DNA of 64,000 bases from Cercophora sp. LCS_1 (lineage: Eukaryota; Ascomycota; Sordariomycetes; Sordariales; Lasiosphaeriaceae): the NCBI GenBank assembly GCA_036250225.1, contig JAPZLL010000047.1, positions 62,001 to 126,000 of the forward strand, in the 5' to 3' direction. Under the pieces are notes generated by a model. It was not told where the DNA came from. It saw only the letters and a program-made list of their open reading frames with translations, and ran no database searches. Positions within the stretch are counted from its first letter, which is position 1. The number at the start of each line of letters is the position of its first letter. The translations under genes and the position numbers were made by a program. This document shows positions 43,870 to 56,400 of the stretch, piece after piece.

Positions 43870-44523
43870 GGTGGAAGGCCCTCATCCTTGGGTGGGCAGA
43901 GGAAAAGACACAGGCGCATCATGCGAGATACCGGTCCTCGAAACTGAGAGTCCTCATTCGAAGCCGTCTGTAGCAAATCAAGATGCCGAGCAACAACATG
44001 AGCTCTAGGCCCGGGCAGAGCAACCTGATTTGAGTTCTTGAGCAGATGGCTGCCTTGAAGGACATATCCGACGGAATGAAGCAAGGCCTAGAGCCGTCGA
44101 AGTTCAAGCCGCGCCATTGATGCATCGCGGCTTGCCAAGATTCTGTGACGCGCCAGCCGCATCTCTGGACTCGTCTGTCTAGGGTGGTCAACGTGCATGA
44201 GAGGTGCATCAGCATCTGCTTTCAATGGTGTGCTTGCAGCTCCAAGCCCCCAAATTGGCGCTTGGTGTTACCTTAATCTTGCCAGAGCAGCGCTTCAGAA
44301 CCGCTCATTCTGCCGATATTGTGCGGGCTAGTCTACCTAGCCATGCAAGCCTCGGACGGAACATCCGAGCGGGAGGCATCGAGCTGAAAGGGACTCACAC
44401 CCCAACGTCCATTGCAAGCGCTCAGCGCAATGAACTTCTTTGAACCCATTTATACAAACGATTCGACGTTCAGAACGCATATACTCTTTTTGAGAAATCA
44501 ATCTCCAAAATGGCGGAACGGAT
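43870..44523. other. Intergenic region
   Basis: About 650 bp between two same-strand immunity-type genes. No coding or repeat signal was supported. Confidence 0.4.
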
Positions 44524-47500
44524 GTGCCTCCCGACTTGAACGCGCTCTGGACAGAGGCGATGGAATTGCACAAGATCGAGGTTCAGGTCCAGCTACAATC
44601 CGAAGCGAGCCAGCTCTTTTACAAAAAGATCCTTCGCCTTTGGAAAAAGGAAAAGTCTGGCACGCAGCCCGAGACAGCTGGGGGAGACCCTGCCGACAGG
44701 AAAAACATTGCCGACTTCATGATTGAGGAATGCTCTAGTTTCAAGGACGCTAGACACGACAAGGGGATGATGGACAAGTCGCGCACCATTCTCTTTAAGA
44801 TATCGGGTCCGCTGAGCTCGATTGCTACCTGTGCTGGCAACGCTGCGGGCACAGCGTTTCCCGCCGCACCTGTCATTATGGTGGCCTTTGCCCACATCAT
44901 TGGCGCCTGTGCGAGACTGAGCGAGGATATGGATTCGATCGAGAAGCTGTATGGAGTGGTCAATCACTTCACCGACCGATTGCGTCTTCTCGGTAACAAA
45001 CTGCCACCCGAGCCCGAGTACCTGAAGCGGATAACCGAGACATTCTGCGCAATCTTGCGGTTTTGCACTAAGACACACAGCTTCATCACGACACCTCACA
45101 AGAGCTCTTCCATTCGGCCCTCCTTTTCGAAAGACAAGTCCAAGATTCGGAGGCTGCCGGAATACTTCAAGGCATTGACGCGCCCTGGTGGCGATGAAAA
45201 GCTGAAGGAGGTCTACGACGATGTCATAAAGTGCATTTCCAACCTTGACAAGGCTACAACGACGCTAACTCTCGCGACCATCATGAAGATGCGTGACGAG
45301 AGCGAGAGCGGAGTAGACCGACTCGAGAAAGCCCTTGGCGGGCTTCAAAGTACAGTGCTTGGCGCTTTCGGCGGTTTCATACCAAAGGTCACCACCGAAT
45401 TTGACGATTTCTTCACTCGCTTAGACCAGTGGAAAGGAGACTTCACAGAACAACGAAAGAAGCCTGCTTATGGAGACCAGCAGGGTAAACAACACCACCT
45501 CGGTGACCAGGACTTGGATCCTGTCGAGCGTGAGACACAGCATGCCGCGTACCTCAGCCAGGTGCTGACCGTTGACGGTGAAAACCAGATCAAGCTGCGG
45601 TTGAGCAATCTCGAGCGCCCTACGTCGAGGGCACATGTCGTTGGATCAGGGAGACAGACGAGTACAAGCATTTCGACACATTGAATGAGTGTCCCGTCCT
45701 GTTCATCAGCAGGCCCTCGGGTTCAGGGAAGAGCATACTGTCTTACTCAATCTATCTCAACCTTCTCGAGAGGTTTGAGCATGACGATTCGTCGTCAGTT
45801 GTTTACTTTGCCTTCGATGACGGTATCGAGAGCCTGCAGTCTGTCAAAGACATGCTGTGCTTTGCTGCCGTCCAAATCGCCACCAAGGACGAGAGCTACT
45901 TGACTGAGGTCCTGAATATCATTCCGTTCAGGCCGGGAGAGGCTGAACAACTGAGGGATGACGTGAAGGAAAAACTTTTTCTTGGTATATTTGGGCGCAA
46001 GAGAAAGAAGCAAAGAAATCTGGTCGTCGTACTTGACGGCGTCGATCACTTGCCCGAGGAAGAACAGCGCCTAATGGAAGATCTCCTATCAGAAGCGGAG
46101 CAGCTTGGAACACCGAGTGATGGGCCGGCATGCGGCGACGGGGACAGGTTCCCCATTCGCTTCATCTTGACTGGTTCTGCAAAACAATTAAGGGCAGAGG
46201 AAGCTGCCATGGTAGCAAAAACCCATCAGTGACACCAATTATCCATCAGTCGCATCTTACCCGAGATAAAATCCAGCGCGAGTGTGGCAGGAGTTACCAT
46301 TGCTCTGGAGAAAGGGAACTTGTCCAATGACATCAAGCTGGTTACCGTGGGCCGTGTACAGTCGTTATCGCAAGTGCGACCTGTAATGAAGAACAGGATT
46401 GTCCGCGAAATCCACAAAAAGGTTGACAGTACGTGTTTTTTTTTTTTTTTTCCCTGCCTACATCATTCGTTGTCTAACAATCCGGGCTTTCAGGTTTTAT
46501 TTACGTGGAGCACATTGTTCGCCGCCTCAGCGCCATGGCGAGCTCATCCCTAATTTCGCAAACCCTTTCATCCCTACCTAACGGGACAGCCGACATGGAC
46601 CAGAAGCTATGGCATGACTGTCAGTACGGCCGTAACGAGAACGCGGTTGTGGCTCTCCAGAGGCTATTTGGCTGGCTCACATGCTCTAAGCCACTCACTC
46701 CGGGCGCCGCAGCCCGACTCCTGGCACTCGGTCCCGCAACCGACTCGAAGCTGGTCATCGAGAACGAAGTGAGCGGGCGATTATCACGAGCCCTTACCAT
46801 AACGGATCACTATGACGGGGATGACGACGCTTGTGACATTGGCGGCGAGGACGGGTCCGGCGCGGTCCCCGGAATCGTCATGCCTCTGTTGGGCTTTCAG
46901 GAGCGGGCATTCCGAGTTCACCTGAGCAACAGTCTTCTATCAGCGGCGGGAGATGGTTCTCAGGTTCCGACTCACCCTACGCCTCTCATGGTATTTGAGG
47001 TAACCACTGGTATCTTCACAATGTCTCCCGCCAACGGAAGGTACAGCAACGAAGAAAAAGAGCTCATCTTGCATGCATCTACAATATTTCTAGGACAACT
47101 TCTTGGTCTGGAGAAGGTTAGCATGGGTGAGCTAGACGCGGCCACTGCTGCTGCGGAGGGTCTTGTCGCCGTTCTGCTGAACAAGAATGGGGCTTTGAAA
47201 AAGCTGGAGGCTATCGTTAACTCAAAGGAGAGGAACTCTTCATATGGGCAGCAGGCCAACCGAGCCCTCAATGTCCTTGAGAAACAAGCCCGCCCCGATC
47301 ACGTCGAATCGGGTCCTCCAAGGGTCGGATTAACGGCAGAAAAGCTCAATAACCGGGCCGTTGTGTCACAATGTGTTGCCAAGGGACACATACAGAACTG
47401 GTTTGAAGCTGATCTGGCACGAATCGCTTATGCGTCATTTCGTTTCGCCCATCAGGCCTTCCAACACCTTGCCCATCTCGCAACCGCCTCACTGGGGGAG

Positions 47501-49213
47501 AGTCTTGTCAGGGACGAGGTTGTTTCGGCAACGTCATTCGACGTGGTGGCGGACTGGGAGCGTCCACACAAGACGGCGAACGATCACAGGCGAATCGCGC
47601 TGGCCCAGTTCTATAGCCAGCACTTCGAGGCAGCGCTAGTCCGTGCCAGACGGGGACTTCTTGTTGCCGACTCGGACCAACAAAGGTTTCAGTTGAGCTA
47701 TTGGATTACAAGATGTGGGAACATACTTTCCAGCCGAAGGTGGTCATGTTTACCGACCTGACTCGGATCAAAAACGTATACAAAAGGCGCTTTCCGCTGG
47801 AGAAGAAGCCAGGCCCGGGCAGCCACCAGCCAGGCCCCAACGATGCAATGGAGGATCCCGAGGAAGTGGATGTCCACACTGCTGTGCAGGACGTTCTTGA
47901 CTTGTTGGACAGTTCCCTTCAATTCTTCTCAGTCAACTTCGAGCGGTTCAAACGCCATGGCAGACTCCGACTAAACGCCAACATGGCGTATAAAATGAAG
48001 GCATATCTCGAAGCGATTGGGGGCGGCCCTCACAGTGCGACCAAAGCAATTGAAAGCATGAGGAAAGCGGCCGAGTTAGAGGTGAAGGCGCCGATCATGT
48101 GGCCATTGGACAGTGTCATCAGGGCCCTGGAAGTGAAAGGAGGCGGGGAGTACGACCAGGTTTCCCGCTTGCTGATAGAAATCTCAAAAGCCGATTCAGG
48201 TGGTAAACTGAACTTGCTCAACGGCGCGTGGACAATGACCCACAAGGCAATCCACAAGGCAGCACAGTCGGCAGAAGAAAAGGAGACGACAAAAAATCTC
48301 TATCTGAAAGCCCTACAGGAAAGCTTAGAGGGCGCTGGAGACGCGGCTTTCGAAAACACAATCTGGCTGGCCAAGCTCTACACCTTTGTACTCAAGGATA
48401 CTGCCACAGCCAGGAAGCATCTGTGGGATATCCTCGGCGTACGTCGTGGTAGCTTGACCTGGTCCGCGGAGGGCTAGTCGAATGTTGGTCGGCATTTTGA
48501 CTGACGAGTTCCATGCGTCTCACGACCCAAAAGGGAAGCTCCACATCATGGAAGAGACGGAGGGACTGGCCAAAGCGGTTGGAAGGTGGCATGGCAGTAC
48601 GGCTAGGCCCGAGCAATCCCATACTCAGATTCCCCTGGCACTGATGCACAGAAAGATGAGAACCGCCAAGGAGTTTTATGACGGGCTGAACGACACATTC
48701 AATAGTTGTCTTGACACACTACGGGATGACGTATCTGACAATGACCCCTACAGCTTTCGCATGCTCGCCAAGGTGCTCGCACTAGCTCCCGGTAAAAAAA
48801 TGGAGAGGCAGGCCAGGATCCCGCTATCCTGTCAGTTCTCTATCCTGGATCCTGAACGATATGGGAGGGAGAGAAAACGGGCCGGGAAGACGAGCGAAAG
48901 TGGCGATTACTGGGGGATATGCTGTGATTCTTGTGGTGAGCTCACCACCAGTTTCAAGGACGGCGACAATTGGCATAGTTGTTGTCACTGCGTCGATATT
49001 GATCTGGGCAGTAGGTGCTACCAAGACAAAGCCAAGCTGGGTGACGTTTGTTCTTCGGGGCATCACCACGTCAAAGGACCTATCGAAGGTTGGAAGGGGA
49101 TAGAGAAGGGGAAGATTATGTATGGACGGATCGAGGTCGAGTTCGAAGAGTGGCTAGTAACCCTCGGCAAAGAGTGGAAAGAATGCTGGCATGATTACTG
49201 GCTGCAAGTGTAG
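44524..49213 (+). CDS. Goodbye-domain STAND-like NTPase with C-terminal ZZ-like zinc finger
   Basis: Large fungal NLR-like protein. My six-exon model (44524-45529, 45589-46211, 46266-46428, 46494-47739, 47787-48438, 48509-49213) stays in frame and gives 1,464 residues. The N-terminus (LWTEAMELHKIEV) fits the Goodbye domain of fungal STAND proteins. A P-loop RPSGSGKS lies near residue 380, with Arg where the first Walker Gly is expected, and a Walker B-like LVVVLDGVDHL near 482. A long helical TPR-like region follows, and residues ~1370-1420 hold paired cysteines and histidines (CCDSCGE, CCHCVDIDLGSRCY, CSSGHHH) resembling a ZZ-type finger. Introns 3, 5 and 6 use less common acceptors (CCGAG, AAAAG, ACGAG); if those are wrong, the gene has an in-frame TGA and frameshifts. 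Confidence 0.72.
46429..46493 (+). repeat. Poly-T run inside an intron
   Basis: This short intron of the STAND-like gene begins GTACGTG followed by about 16 T and ends in CTTTCAG. The long homopolymer forms an extended pyrimidine stretch near the donor rather than near the acceptor. Confidence 0.7.
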
Positions 49214-49444
49214 CGCATTTGGGCAACCGGGATCAGTCTTTTTTTTTCTTTTTCTTTTTTTTCTTTTTGTGGAAGCCCGGGTGATAACCTTGAAGTATGG
49301 AGCTTGGCCCTATGAACAGCAAAAAGATAACAGCCAACTACCTATTCTTACATCTCTCAGAGCTTATTTTAACCTCAGGCTATCAAGTAAAGTCACTATG
49401 CCTGTGGTTCACGTTGCATCGCAGCCACTGAACCCCTGAATCCG

Positions 49445-50629
49445 ATGGGCCCACCCCTGCCAGATGCCACCAATCGCCACCAGCTGACTCATCAAGCGCC
49501 CAACGTCTCATCACCCCTCCTTCCTTCCATGTTCACTTCCTTCCCTCCTCCATCCTTCCCGCTCCCATTTCCACAAAGCAAATCGCACTTCCATAAACCA
49601 GTCCCCAAAACCACCGCCAAAATGCCCCGCCCAAACTTCAACAAACCCACCCACTCATCCCCTGGAAATAACCCCTCGACACCCATCTACTCCGACGCAT
49701 CATCCTCCTACTGGCCCCCAGGCTGGAACTACGCCAAATTCAGCACCGCGACAGCACAAGACCGCGCCTCCCTCCCCGAGGGTGAACTCGAGAAAATGCA
49801 AGCCGGTCTACGCGACGTCCTTGGAGAAAGCGGCGTCGGCGCTCTAGCCATGCATCTTTTTCGCGAGGAGCAGAAGCGCGCAAAGGAAACCAAGTCCTCC
49901 TCCTCCTCCGAGGTGGCGCCACCTAAACCTGCGTTATCCCCGGATTGGTTGCGGAACTGGAGGAGACGACACCGTGGGCAAGAATGGGGGTTTGTGGTGT
50001 TTCGCGCGACGTTGTATGGTGATGAGGAAGAGTGGGAGGGGTATAAGAAGCGGGTGGAGGGGATCGTGAGGGGGGCGTTTGAGAGGGAGGGAGAGGGCGT
50101 TGAGGATTGGGAGGAGGCGAGGGGCTTGTTTGAGTTGAGATGGGTTGAGGGTGGTGAGCTTGATGGAGCTGGGCCTGAGGTTTTGAGGGGGCGGTATGAG
50201 GGGTTGAAGAAGGATTTGTCGGCTGGTTTGGCGCATGGCATTTTCCTATGCGCTTCGGAGGATGCGGTCAAGTCGGTTATTGGTCTTGATAAGGCAGAGT
50301 TGCCGACTATTCAGTCGATGCGCTGGCGGCCTACGGCGCCGTTTTTGCTTGCCGTTTCTGCGGATGCGGATCCGGGGCTGGAGGAAGGTCACGAGGAGAG
50401 GGATTGGTTCAAGCCGGCTTTCAAGGTCGCGGCTGAGACCATTGTTGACGAACTCTGGCCGCTTATCGACTCGGATATGATGCCGTTGAGGAGAATCACG
50501 CGACATGTCAAGGCCTGGAACGAGCTTGGTGGCCAGCAGACGGCAGACAACGAAGCATTGGAGGACATATGGTGGACCATGGCGCCTTCGCCTGAGCGAT
50601 TGAAGAAGAGAAGACGCGATGTAGAGTAA
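49445..50629 (+). CDS. Fungal-specific protein of unknown function
   Basis: Single-exon frame of 394 residues. The first ~60 residues are Pro/Ser/Phe-rich; an in-frame ATG at 49622 (AAAATGCCCCGCCC) gives a cleaner start and ~335 residues. The body contains YWPPGWNYAKFS, EWGFVVFRATLYGDEEEW and a C-terminal DIWWTMAPSPERLKKRRR. I associate these blocks with a family of uncharacterised ascomycete proteins but know no function. A helical acidic region (EREGEGVEDWEEARG) lies mid-protein. There is no signal peptide or membrane segment. Directly upstream, 49230-49275 is a T-rich tract of T7-T10 runs broken by C. Confidence 0.7.
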   Translation: MGPPLPDATNRHQLTHQAPNVSSPLLPSMFTSFPPPSFPLPFPQSKSHFHKPVPKTTAKMPRPNFNKPTHSSPGNNPSTPIYSDASSSYWPPGWNYAKFSTATAQDRASLPEGELEKMQAGLRDVLGESGVGALAMHLFREEQKRAKETKSSSSSEVAPPKPALSPDWLRNWRRRHRGQEWGFVVFRATLYGDEEEWEGYKKRVEGIVRGAFEREGEGVEDWEEARGLFELRWVEGGELDGAGPEVLRGRYEGLKKDLSAGLAHGIFLCASEDAVKSVIGLDKAELPTIQSMRWRPTAPFLLAVSADADPGLEEGHEERDWFKPAFKVAAETIVDELWPLIDSDMMPLRRITRHVKAWNELGGQQTADNEALEDIWWTMAPSPERLKKRRRDVE

Positions 50630-50658
50630 CTACGGCTATCGAGATTGCTGCATCTACT

Positions 50659-52545
50659 TTACAGCTCCATCTTGTCAGACAAACCCATCATCTTCCGCAA
50701 CCGCGGAGAGTTTACGCCTGGCCATCCCATCGCAACACCACCAGAGTCAGATTCGGGGCTTCCCGTTTCCACTGGAGCTCCGCGTGGTCGTGCAATTACC
50801 CCCTCGAGATGCGGTTCGGAGAAGGCGCCCGTAGCACGCGCAGCGATTGAAGCGGCGCCATTCACGCAGTAGGCGACACCGAGCTGGAGGTTTGAACAAT
50901 CACTTGCCAGTGACTGACGACCGAGAGTCAGCGGGACTCGTTCATCTTAACTCAGGGAGAAATACATACCGGATTCCACCCCTGAAGCTGCTCGAAACTG
51001 ATACCAAACTGCTCCTGGACTTTGAAGCAAAAGTCGCCTGACTGGATGACATACCACTGGTAGCAGTTCTCGGTTGTTCCTGGCGGCGTTGAAGCCGGTG
51101 GCGGCACCACCGTCGAGGTCGCAGTTGTGTTCCAGTCCTGCGTGGGAAGAACGCAGTAATACACGCCTGCGAGGAGGTTCGTACAACTGGCGTCGACCTG
51201 TGGGTTCATGGCAAGGAAGAGATCCAGTCCGACAGTCTGGTTCACGGCAACGAGTTCGCAGTAGTCGCCCTTAAGGTCAATGTCAGCTTCTTCTGCATTG
51301 GTGGGACACTCCAGACGTCACCTACAAGCTGTACTTGGTAGTACTTCCCGCACTTGGTCGTTGTGCCACTTGCAACAGGCGCTGGCCTCTCTGCCGTCGC
51401 TGTTGCGTACAGCCCAGTCTTCGTAGCGGTGGCCCCGGGGACAGTGGTGAAGTTCTGAACGCCTCCAGGTGGTCCAACACACACGTTGTGGCCGGCGATC
51501 AGATTGGTGCAGACATTGTTGATGGTCGGATTCCAAGCAATGACCTGCTGATACGATGTCGAAAACCGCTCGGCAATGGCGATGCACGTGTCGCCGCTTT
51601 GCACGACATAGTCATCACAGATGGGAGGGAGACACAGCGTTTGACCAGCAAAGATGTTGGTGCAATCCATGCGGAGGCTGTTCAGCGTGATGAGGGCTCC
51701 GGTGGAGACTCCGTTGTTCTTGGAGATGTCGATGCAGTTATCACCACTGACAATCTCGTACGTCCTGCCGCCCACACAAACAGCGGTTGGGTATCCCGAC
51801 GGTGCGTAGTTGGCGAGTGAGGTCACGTTGGTCTCGAGAGTCTTGGTGGCTGTTGGGAAGTTGAGACCACATTGGGTCTGGATGGCCGCCCATGCCTCCG
51901 CCATCTCTGCGTCGTAGTTGGAGTACGGGGTCGACTGCTGATGTTTGAAGAGGTTGACGATACACTCGGAACACAGCGAGGCAGTCGAGTACCCCCCGAG
52001 GAGATCGGCCGGGCTGGTCGCATCTCCAAGCACTCTTTCGAGGAATTCTGTGATTGTCAGCCGAGCTCGCGAGTTTATTCGATAACGACGTACGCGTGCA
52101 GTATTCGCCAGTCGCCGAGTCCTTTAGGCACGTCTGCTTCTGCACAGAGCTGACGGCATCGACCCAGTACGTGGCAGGGTAGCCATCTCTTGGCTGCTTG
52201 TCGTTGGCGCATGCCGTGACGACATCACTTCGGTAGCTGACGAGCGCCGTGGGGCACTCGGACCTGCAAAGAACATCCATCACGGTTTCATTCTGAACGG
52301 TGTAGTAGTGCTCGCCACCGACAAGATTCAACAGCTCCCGGGGACATTCCCAGACAGGCGCTGTCAGAGCCTGATTGCATGCTGCTGAGATGCCAGGAAA
52401 CAGGGTTGAAGACTGGTTGGTGAAGAAGAAGAACTGGGAACAAGAGTCAGCGAGCTTCTCACCACAGGCAAGCCACGCCACATACACTGGGGTCGGCGGC
52501 GAGGACCAGTGGCAGTGATGCCGCCAGCAAAAGCTTGAAGGCCAT
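50659..52545 (-). CDS. Secreted protein with four LysM domains
   Basis: Secreted chitin-binding protein. Five exons (52545-52486, 52433-52094, 52047-51326, 51269-50970, 50913-50659) join in phase and give 558 residues. The first exon encodes exactly a 17-20-residue signal peptide. After a Cys-containing unrecognised region (residues ~21-225) come four LysM domains at about 229-273, 279-324, 369-414 and 446-491, each with the GDxC plus WNP or MNP and CTNL/CSNL spacing of fungal LysM proteins; the third and fourth are interrupted by introns. The C-terminus is a ~65-residue low-complexity tail. The gene is divergent from the GH18 chitinase with 859 bp between the ATGs, an arrangement known for fungal subgroup C chitinases and LysM genes. 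Confidence 0.9.
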
Positions 52546-53404
52546 GTCGCGGGTAGCTTGCCAGGCGTCCAGCACTCAACTCCTGAGCCCTTGGACAATA
52601 ATATGTGAGACCAAGCGGTCGAAGAAGACGATGTCGGCTTCAAGGCACTGAAAGCGCAAGTTGCGATTCTAGGGCTGACGGGCACTGCGCGGGTTTACCG
52701 CTTGGCGGATATTACATGCCGTCTGGCACCAACAATCACACGCTGGCGATTACACATGGCCACTAACTATCGATCTCGGAAATTGCATCTGCCAGATTGA
52801 GAGTTGTGAGGTTGCTCTGTGGGTAACATCGGCCTACGATGCAACACTCTACAGGGATGTCTTGGCAGCGTGATCAACCCGGGCCAGGACCCTGATCCTT
52901 CGCTAGCGAAGAGGTTCGGCACCAGCACACAGGCGGCGGGAACATTGGACCCGATTTCAGGTCCGAGCCCTCATATGGGAACATCAACAGACCGAAACAA
53001 GAACAAACTCTGTCGATCCCGCCAGGCACCGTCAGCCGGATCCGCCACGCTGCACGGGAGGGTTGCAGCAGGAGCTGACTGCATCCGCGCTCAACATATT
53101 GAACTCCATGGACGTAACGCCGATATTGCACCCGCGTGATCATTTGGTGTCACATCCATAGGCGTCAGCTGGAAACAGGAAATCGACGCGAAATTGAGTC
53201 GACGGTTGAACCCGTGGAATAGGGGTTAAACAATACTGCAACCACACGAAGGAGCAGACCGAAATGAGTCTTCAGTATCTCCGACTTTCGACCGGGACCG
53301 AGTCCCAGGGAACTCAAAAGATGTCTCTTGGAGCAGCTGGGCTCAACTCACACCCGACGACACCAAGAGCGAGGCTTTTCACCCTGATGGTATCGTGAGC
53401 CATC
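52546..53404. promoter_or_regulatory. Bidirectional upstream region of LysM protein and chitinase
   Basis: 859 bp between divergent ATGs, likely holding both promoters. No shared regulator palindrome could be assigned by eye and no gene was seen. Confidence 0.4.
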
Positions 53405-56400
53405 ATGTCTCTCTTTTCAGTGGTCCTCTTTTTCTTCTGTCTGCTCTTCAATATCAACCCAGCACTTTCACAGCAAGACTACTCATGCTCGCCGTCCAAG
53501 CCATGCAAGCTTGGATGCTGTGGCACCAACAATGTGTGTGTGCCTTTAGCAATGCGAATGATGGTGACTGACACTCGCAGGTCTGCGGAATGGGCCCAGC
53601 TTATTGTGCGCCGGGGAATTGCACATCCAGCTGCGATGCAAAGAGTGAATGCGACCCCGGCTGGGGCGCTGAATGGAGTCAGCGGCCCAAATGCCCACTG
53701 AATGTCTGCTGCAGCAAGTTCGGATTCGTGAGTTCATGTCTTCTCGTTGCAGGTATCGGGGTCTCTAACAGCTCGCAATCCAGTGTGGCACCACCGAAGA
53801 CTTTTGTGGCGACAACAAAGTCAAGGCGCCCAGTTGTCCCGATGGGACGAGCGCGAATGCGAAACTCATCGGCTACTATGAAGGGTGGTCGACCTCCAAG
53901 CCTTGCAACGGCAGTGAGTAAGACTCCTTGGAGTGACGGCAGGGTGCTGACACTGCCATAGTGAATCCCGAGTCCTTGCTCTTTACCGCGTACACACACC
54001 TCAACTATGCATTCGCCTTCATCGATCCAACGACGTACAAGATTGCCAACATGCAGGACTCGGATGAGAAGTACATGCCTCGGTTGACTGCGCTGAAGAA
54101 TTACAATCCAGGGTTGGAGGTTTGGGTAAGCCTCACGCTCTTGGTGGTTCAGTTGGCTGGCATACTGACCTTTTCCAGATCGCCATAGGAGGGTGGAGCA
54201 TGAACGACCCAGACCAGCCAACGAAGCGGACATTTTCCGAGCTGGCTGCATCTACGGCACACCAAGACGTGTTCTTCGCCTCGTTGCTCTCGTTTATGGA
54301 CAAGTACGGGTTTGATGGTGTCGATATCGACTGGGAGTACCCGTATGCCTTCCTGATTATCCTATCGCTCGTCCCAACTGACTGTGTTCCAGCGTGGCAG
54401 AGGAGCGTTCCGGCGCTCCTGAGGACTACGACAACTATGTCACCTTCCTCAAGCGTCTCCGGGCAGCCCTTGGAACCAAGGGTCTCACCATCACCCTGCC
54501 TGCCTCGTACTGGTACCTCCAGCACTTCAGCCTCAAAGCCATGGAGCCAGTCCTTGACTGGTTCAACGTCATGAGTTACGACCTGCACGGCACATGGGAC
54601 GGCACCAACCCGTATCTCGGGCCGTACATCAACTCGCACACCAACCTCACCGAGATTGACTTGGCCCTTGAGCTTCTCTGGCGCAACGATATCGATCCCA
54701 AGAAGGTCGTCATGGGCATGGGATTCTACGGCCGGAGCTTTACCCTCACAGACCCCAACTGCCGCACCGCAGGCTGCGGGTTCAGTGCCGGTGGTAACCC
54801 TGGTCGGTGCTCGGCATCAGCCGGCACTCTGATGTTCTCGGAGATTCAGGAGATCATCGATGCTGGTGGCGCCCAAATCACCACCGATGAGAAGGCAGCC
54901 GTCAAGATCGTGACTTGGGGCGGCAACCAGTGGGTGTCATACGACGACGAGGAAGCTCTCAAGGCTAAGGTCGACTATGCCAATCAGAAATGCCTGGGCG
55001 GCACCATGGTCTGGGCTGCATCGACGGACGACCACCAGGGCACTGCCGTTCGAGCTCTGGCAAAGGCAGCCGGGCGAACTGACCTCTCCAAGCCGATTTC
55101 CCTCGCTGCCAAGGCAAACATCGACCCCAGCCAATGCGTGTGGGGCGAATGCGGTGCCTCGTGTCCCTCCGGTCTCGTTCCAGTCGAGAGCTCCGGGAGT
55201 AATGCCAGCCCCCTGGGCATCGAGCTTGGATGTAACCAAGGCAAGCGCAACTTTTGCTGTCCGGCCAAAAATCCACCGACATGCACGTGGAAGGGAAGCC
55301 CCAAGTTCTGTGGCATGTTGGCCAAGAACCGGTGCAGTGACAAGGAGATTGAGATCTCGGCGAGTACTGACGGGTGCTGGACCGGCCATAAGTCGTTGTG
55401 CTGTACCAAGACTGACTCGACGTCCAATTTGGACTCGTGTGAGTGGCTTGGCGCTGCTCCTATCTGCGCTGCGGGCTCGGGTATCGCGTCCGTTGTTGGG
55501 CTATTCACGACTCCCTTTGCAGCGGCATTCTCCTTTTTGTCGTACGGATGTCCCAACGACGACAAACCCCATGAGCTTACGAAGGGAAAGGCCGGGCAGG
55601 GCGGTCAACAGTCATGTACCATTAATGGGGGGTTCAAGAGTTATTGCTGCAAGGAGCCGCCTCCTTGGGAGGGCTGCAAGTGGTGAGTTGACCGCATCGA
55701 CGGCTGATCTTGGTCAAATCTGACGCACATTACAGGAGATCCGGCAACACGGTGTGGGTGCAGTGGGAAAAGATCCTGGCTGGCCCAATCGGCAATCTCT
55801 TCTTCGACTTCTCGACGGACTGCAAGACAGGATGCGAGCCCGGCGAGGTCACGGTGGCCACGGATGGGTTCGGGTGTCGATCCGGCACATACTCGTACTA
55901 TTGCTGTTCGGATCCAAACAAACCACCCACACCTAACCTTCCCGAGATCGAGTTGTGCCCCGGCCCTGTCAGCATCCCCGGCCAAAGCAAGACCCCTGAG
56001 CCTGGGACCAATCTCCCCAACGTCTGGGAAGAAGGTGACATCTTTGAAGACACGTGCAGTCTACCACCACCTCACCTCCGGAAGCGATACATCCGCGCTG
56101 CCCGTCCCCATCTTCGCGGCTTCGACAGCAACCAGACGGATCCGCATGTCAGAGAGAGATCGACGGCCCACAACCCCTACCACCCCGCCCTGGGCGCCAT
56201 CGAGGTCCCCAACCTCCTGGACCGTGGTCTGATCAAGCGCGGCGCCCGCGACATTGCCATGAAACTATGCGGACCCAACGGACAAACAGGCAGCATCTGG
56301 ACGCAAAACTACCCCGGTGCGCCCTCCATCCTCCGTTCCACCGCCCGCGCCTTCACCGCCGCCCGACGAGGGGTCTGCGCGGTAGCAGGCATCACAGCCC

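Noticed and set aside
49230..49275. T-rich tract as a retroelement tail
   Set aside because: It is a mixed T/C tract with no adjacent reverse transcriptase or target duplication; treated as low complexity.
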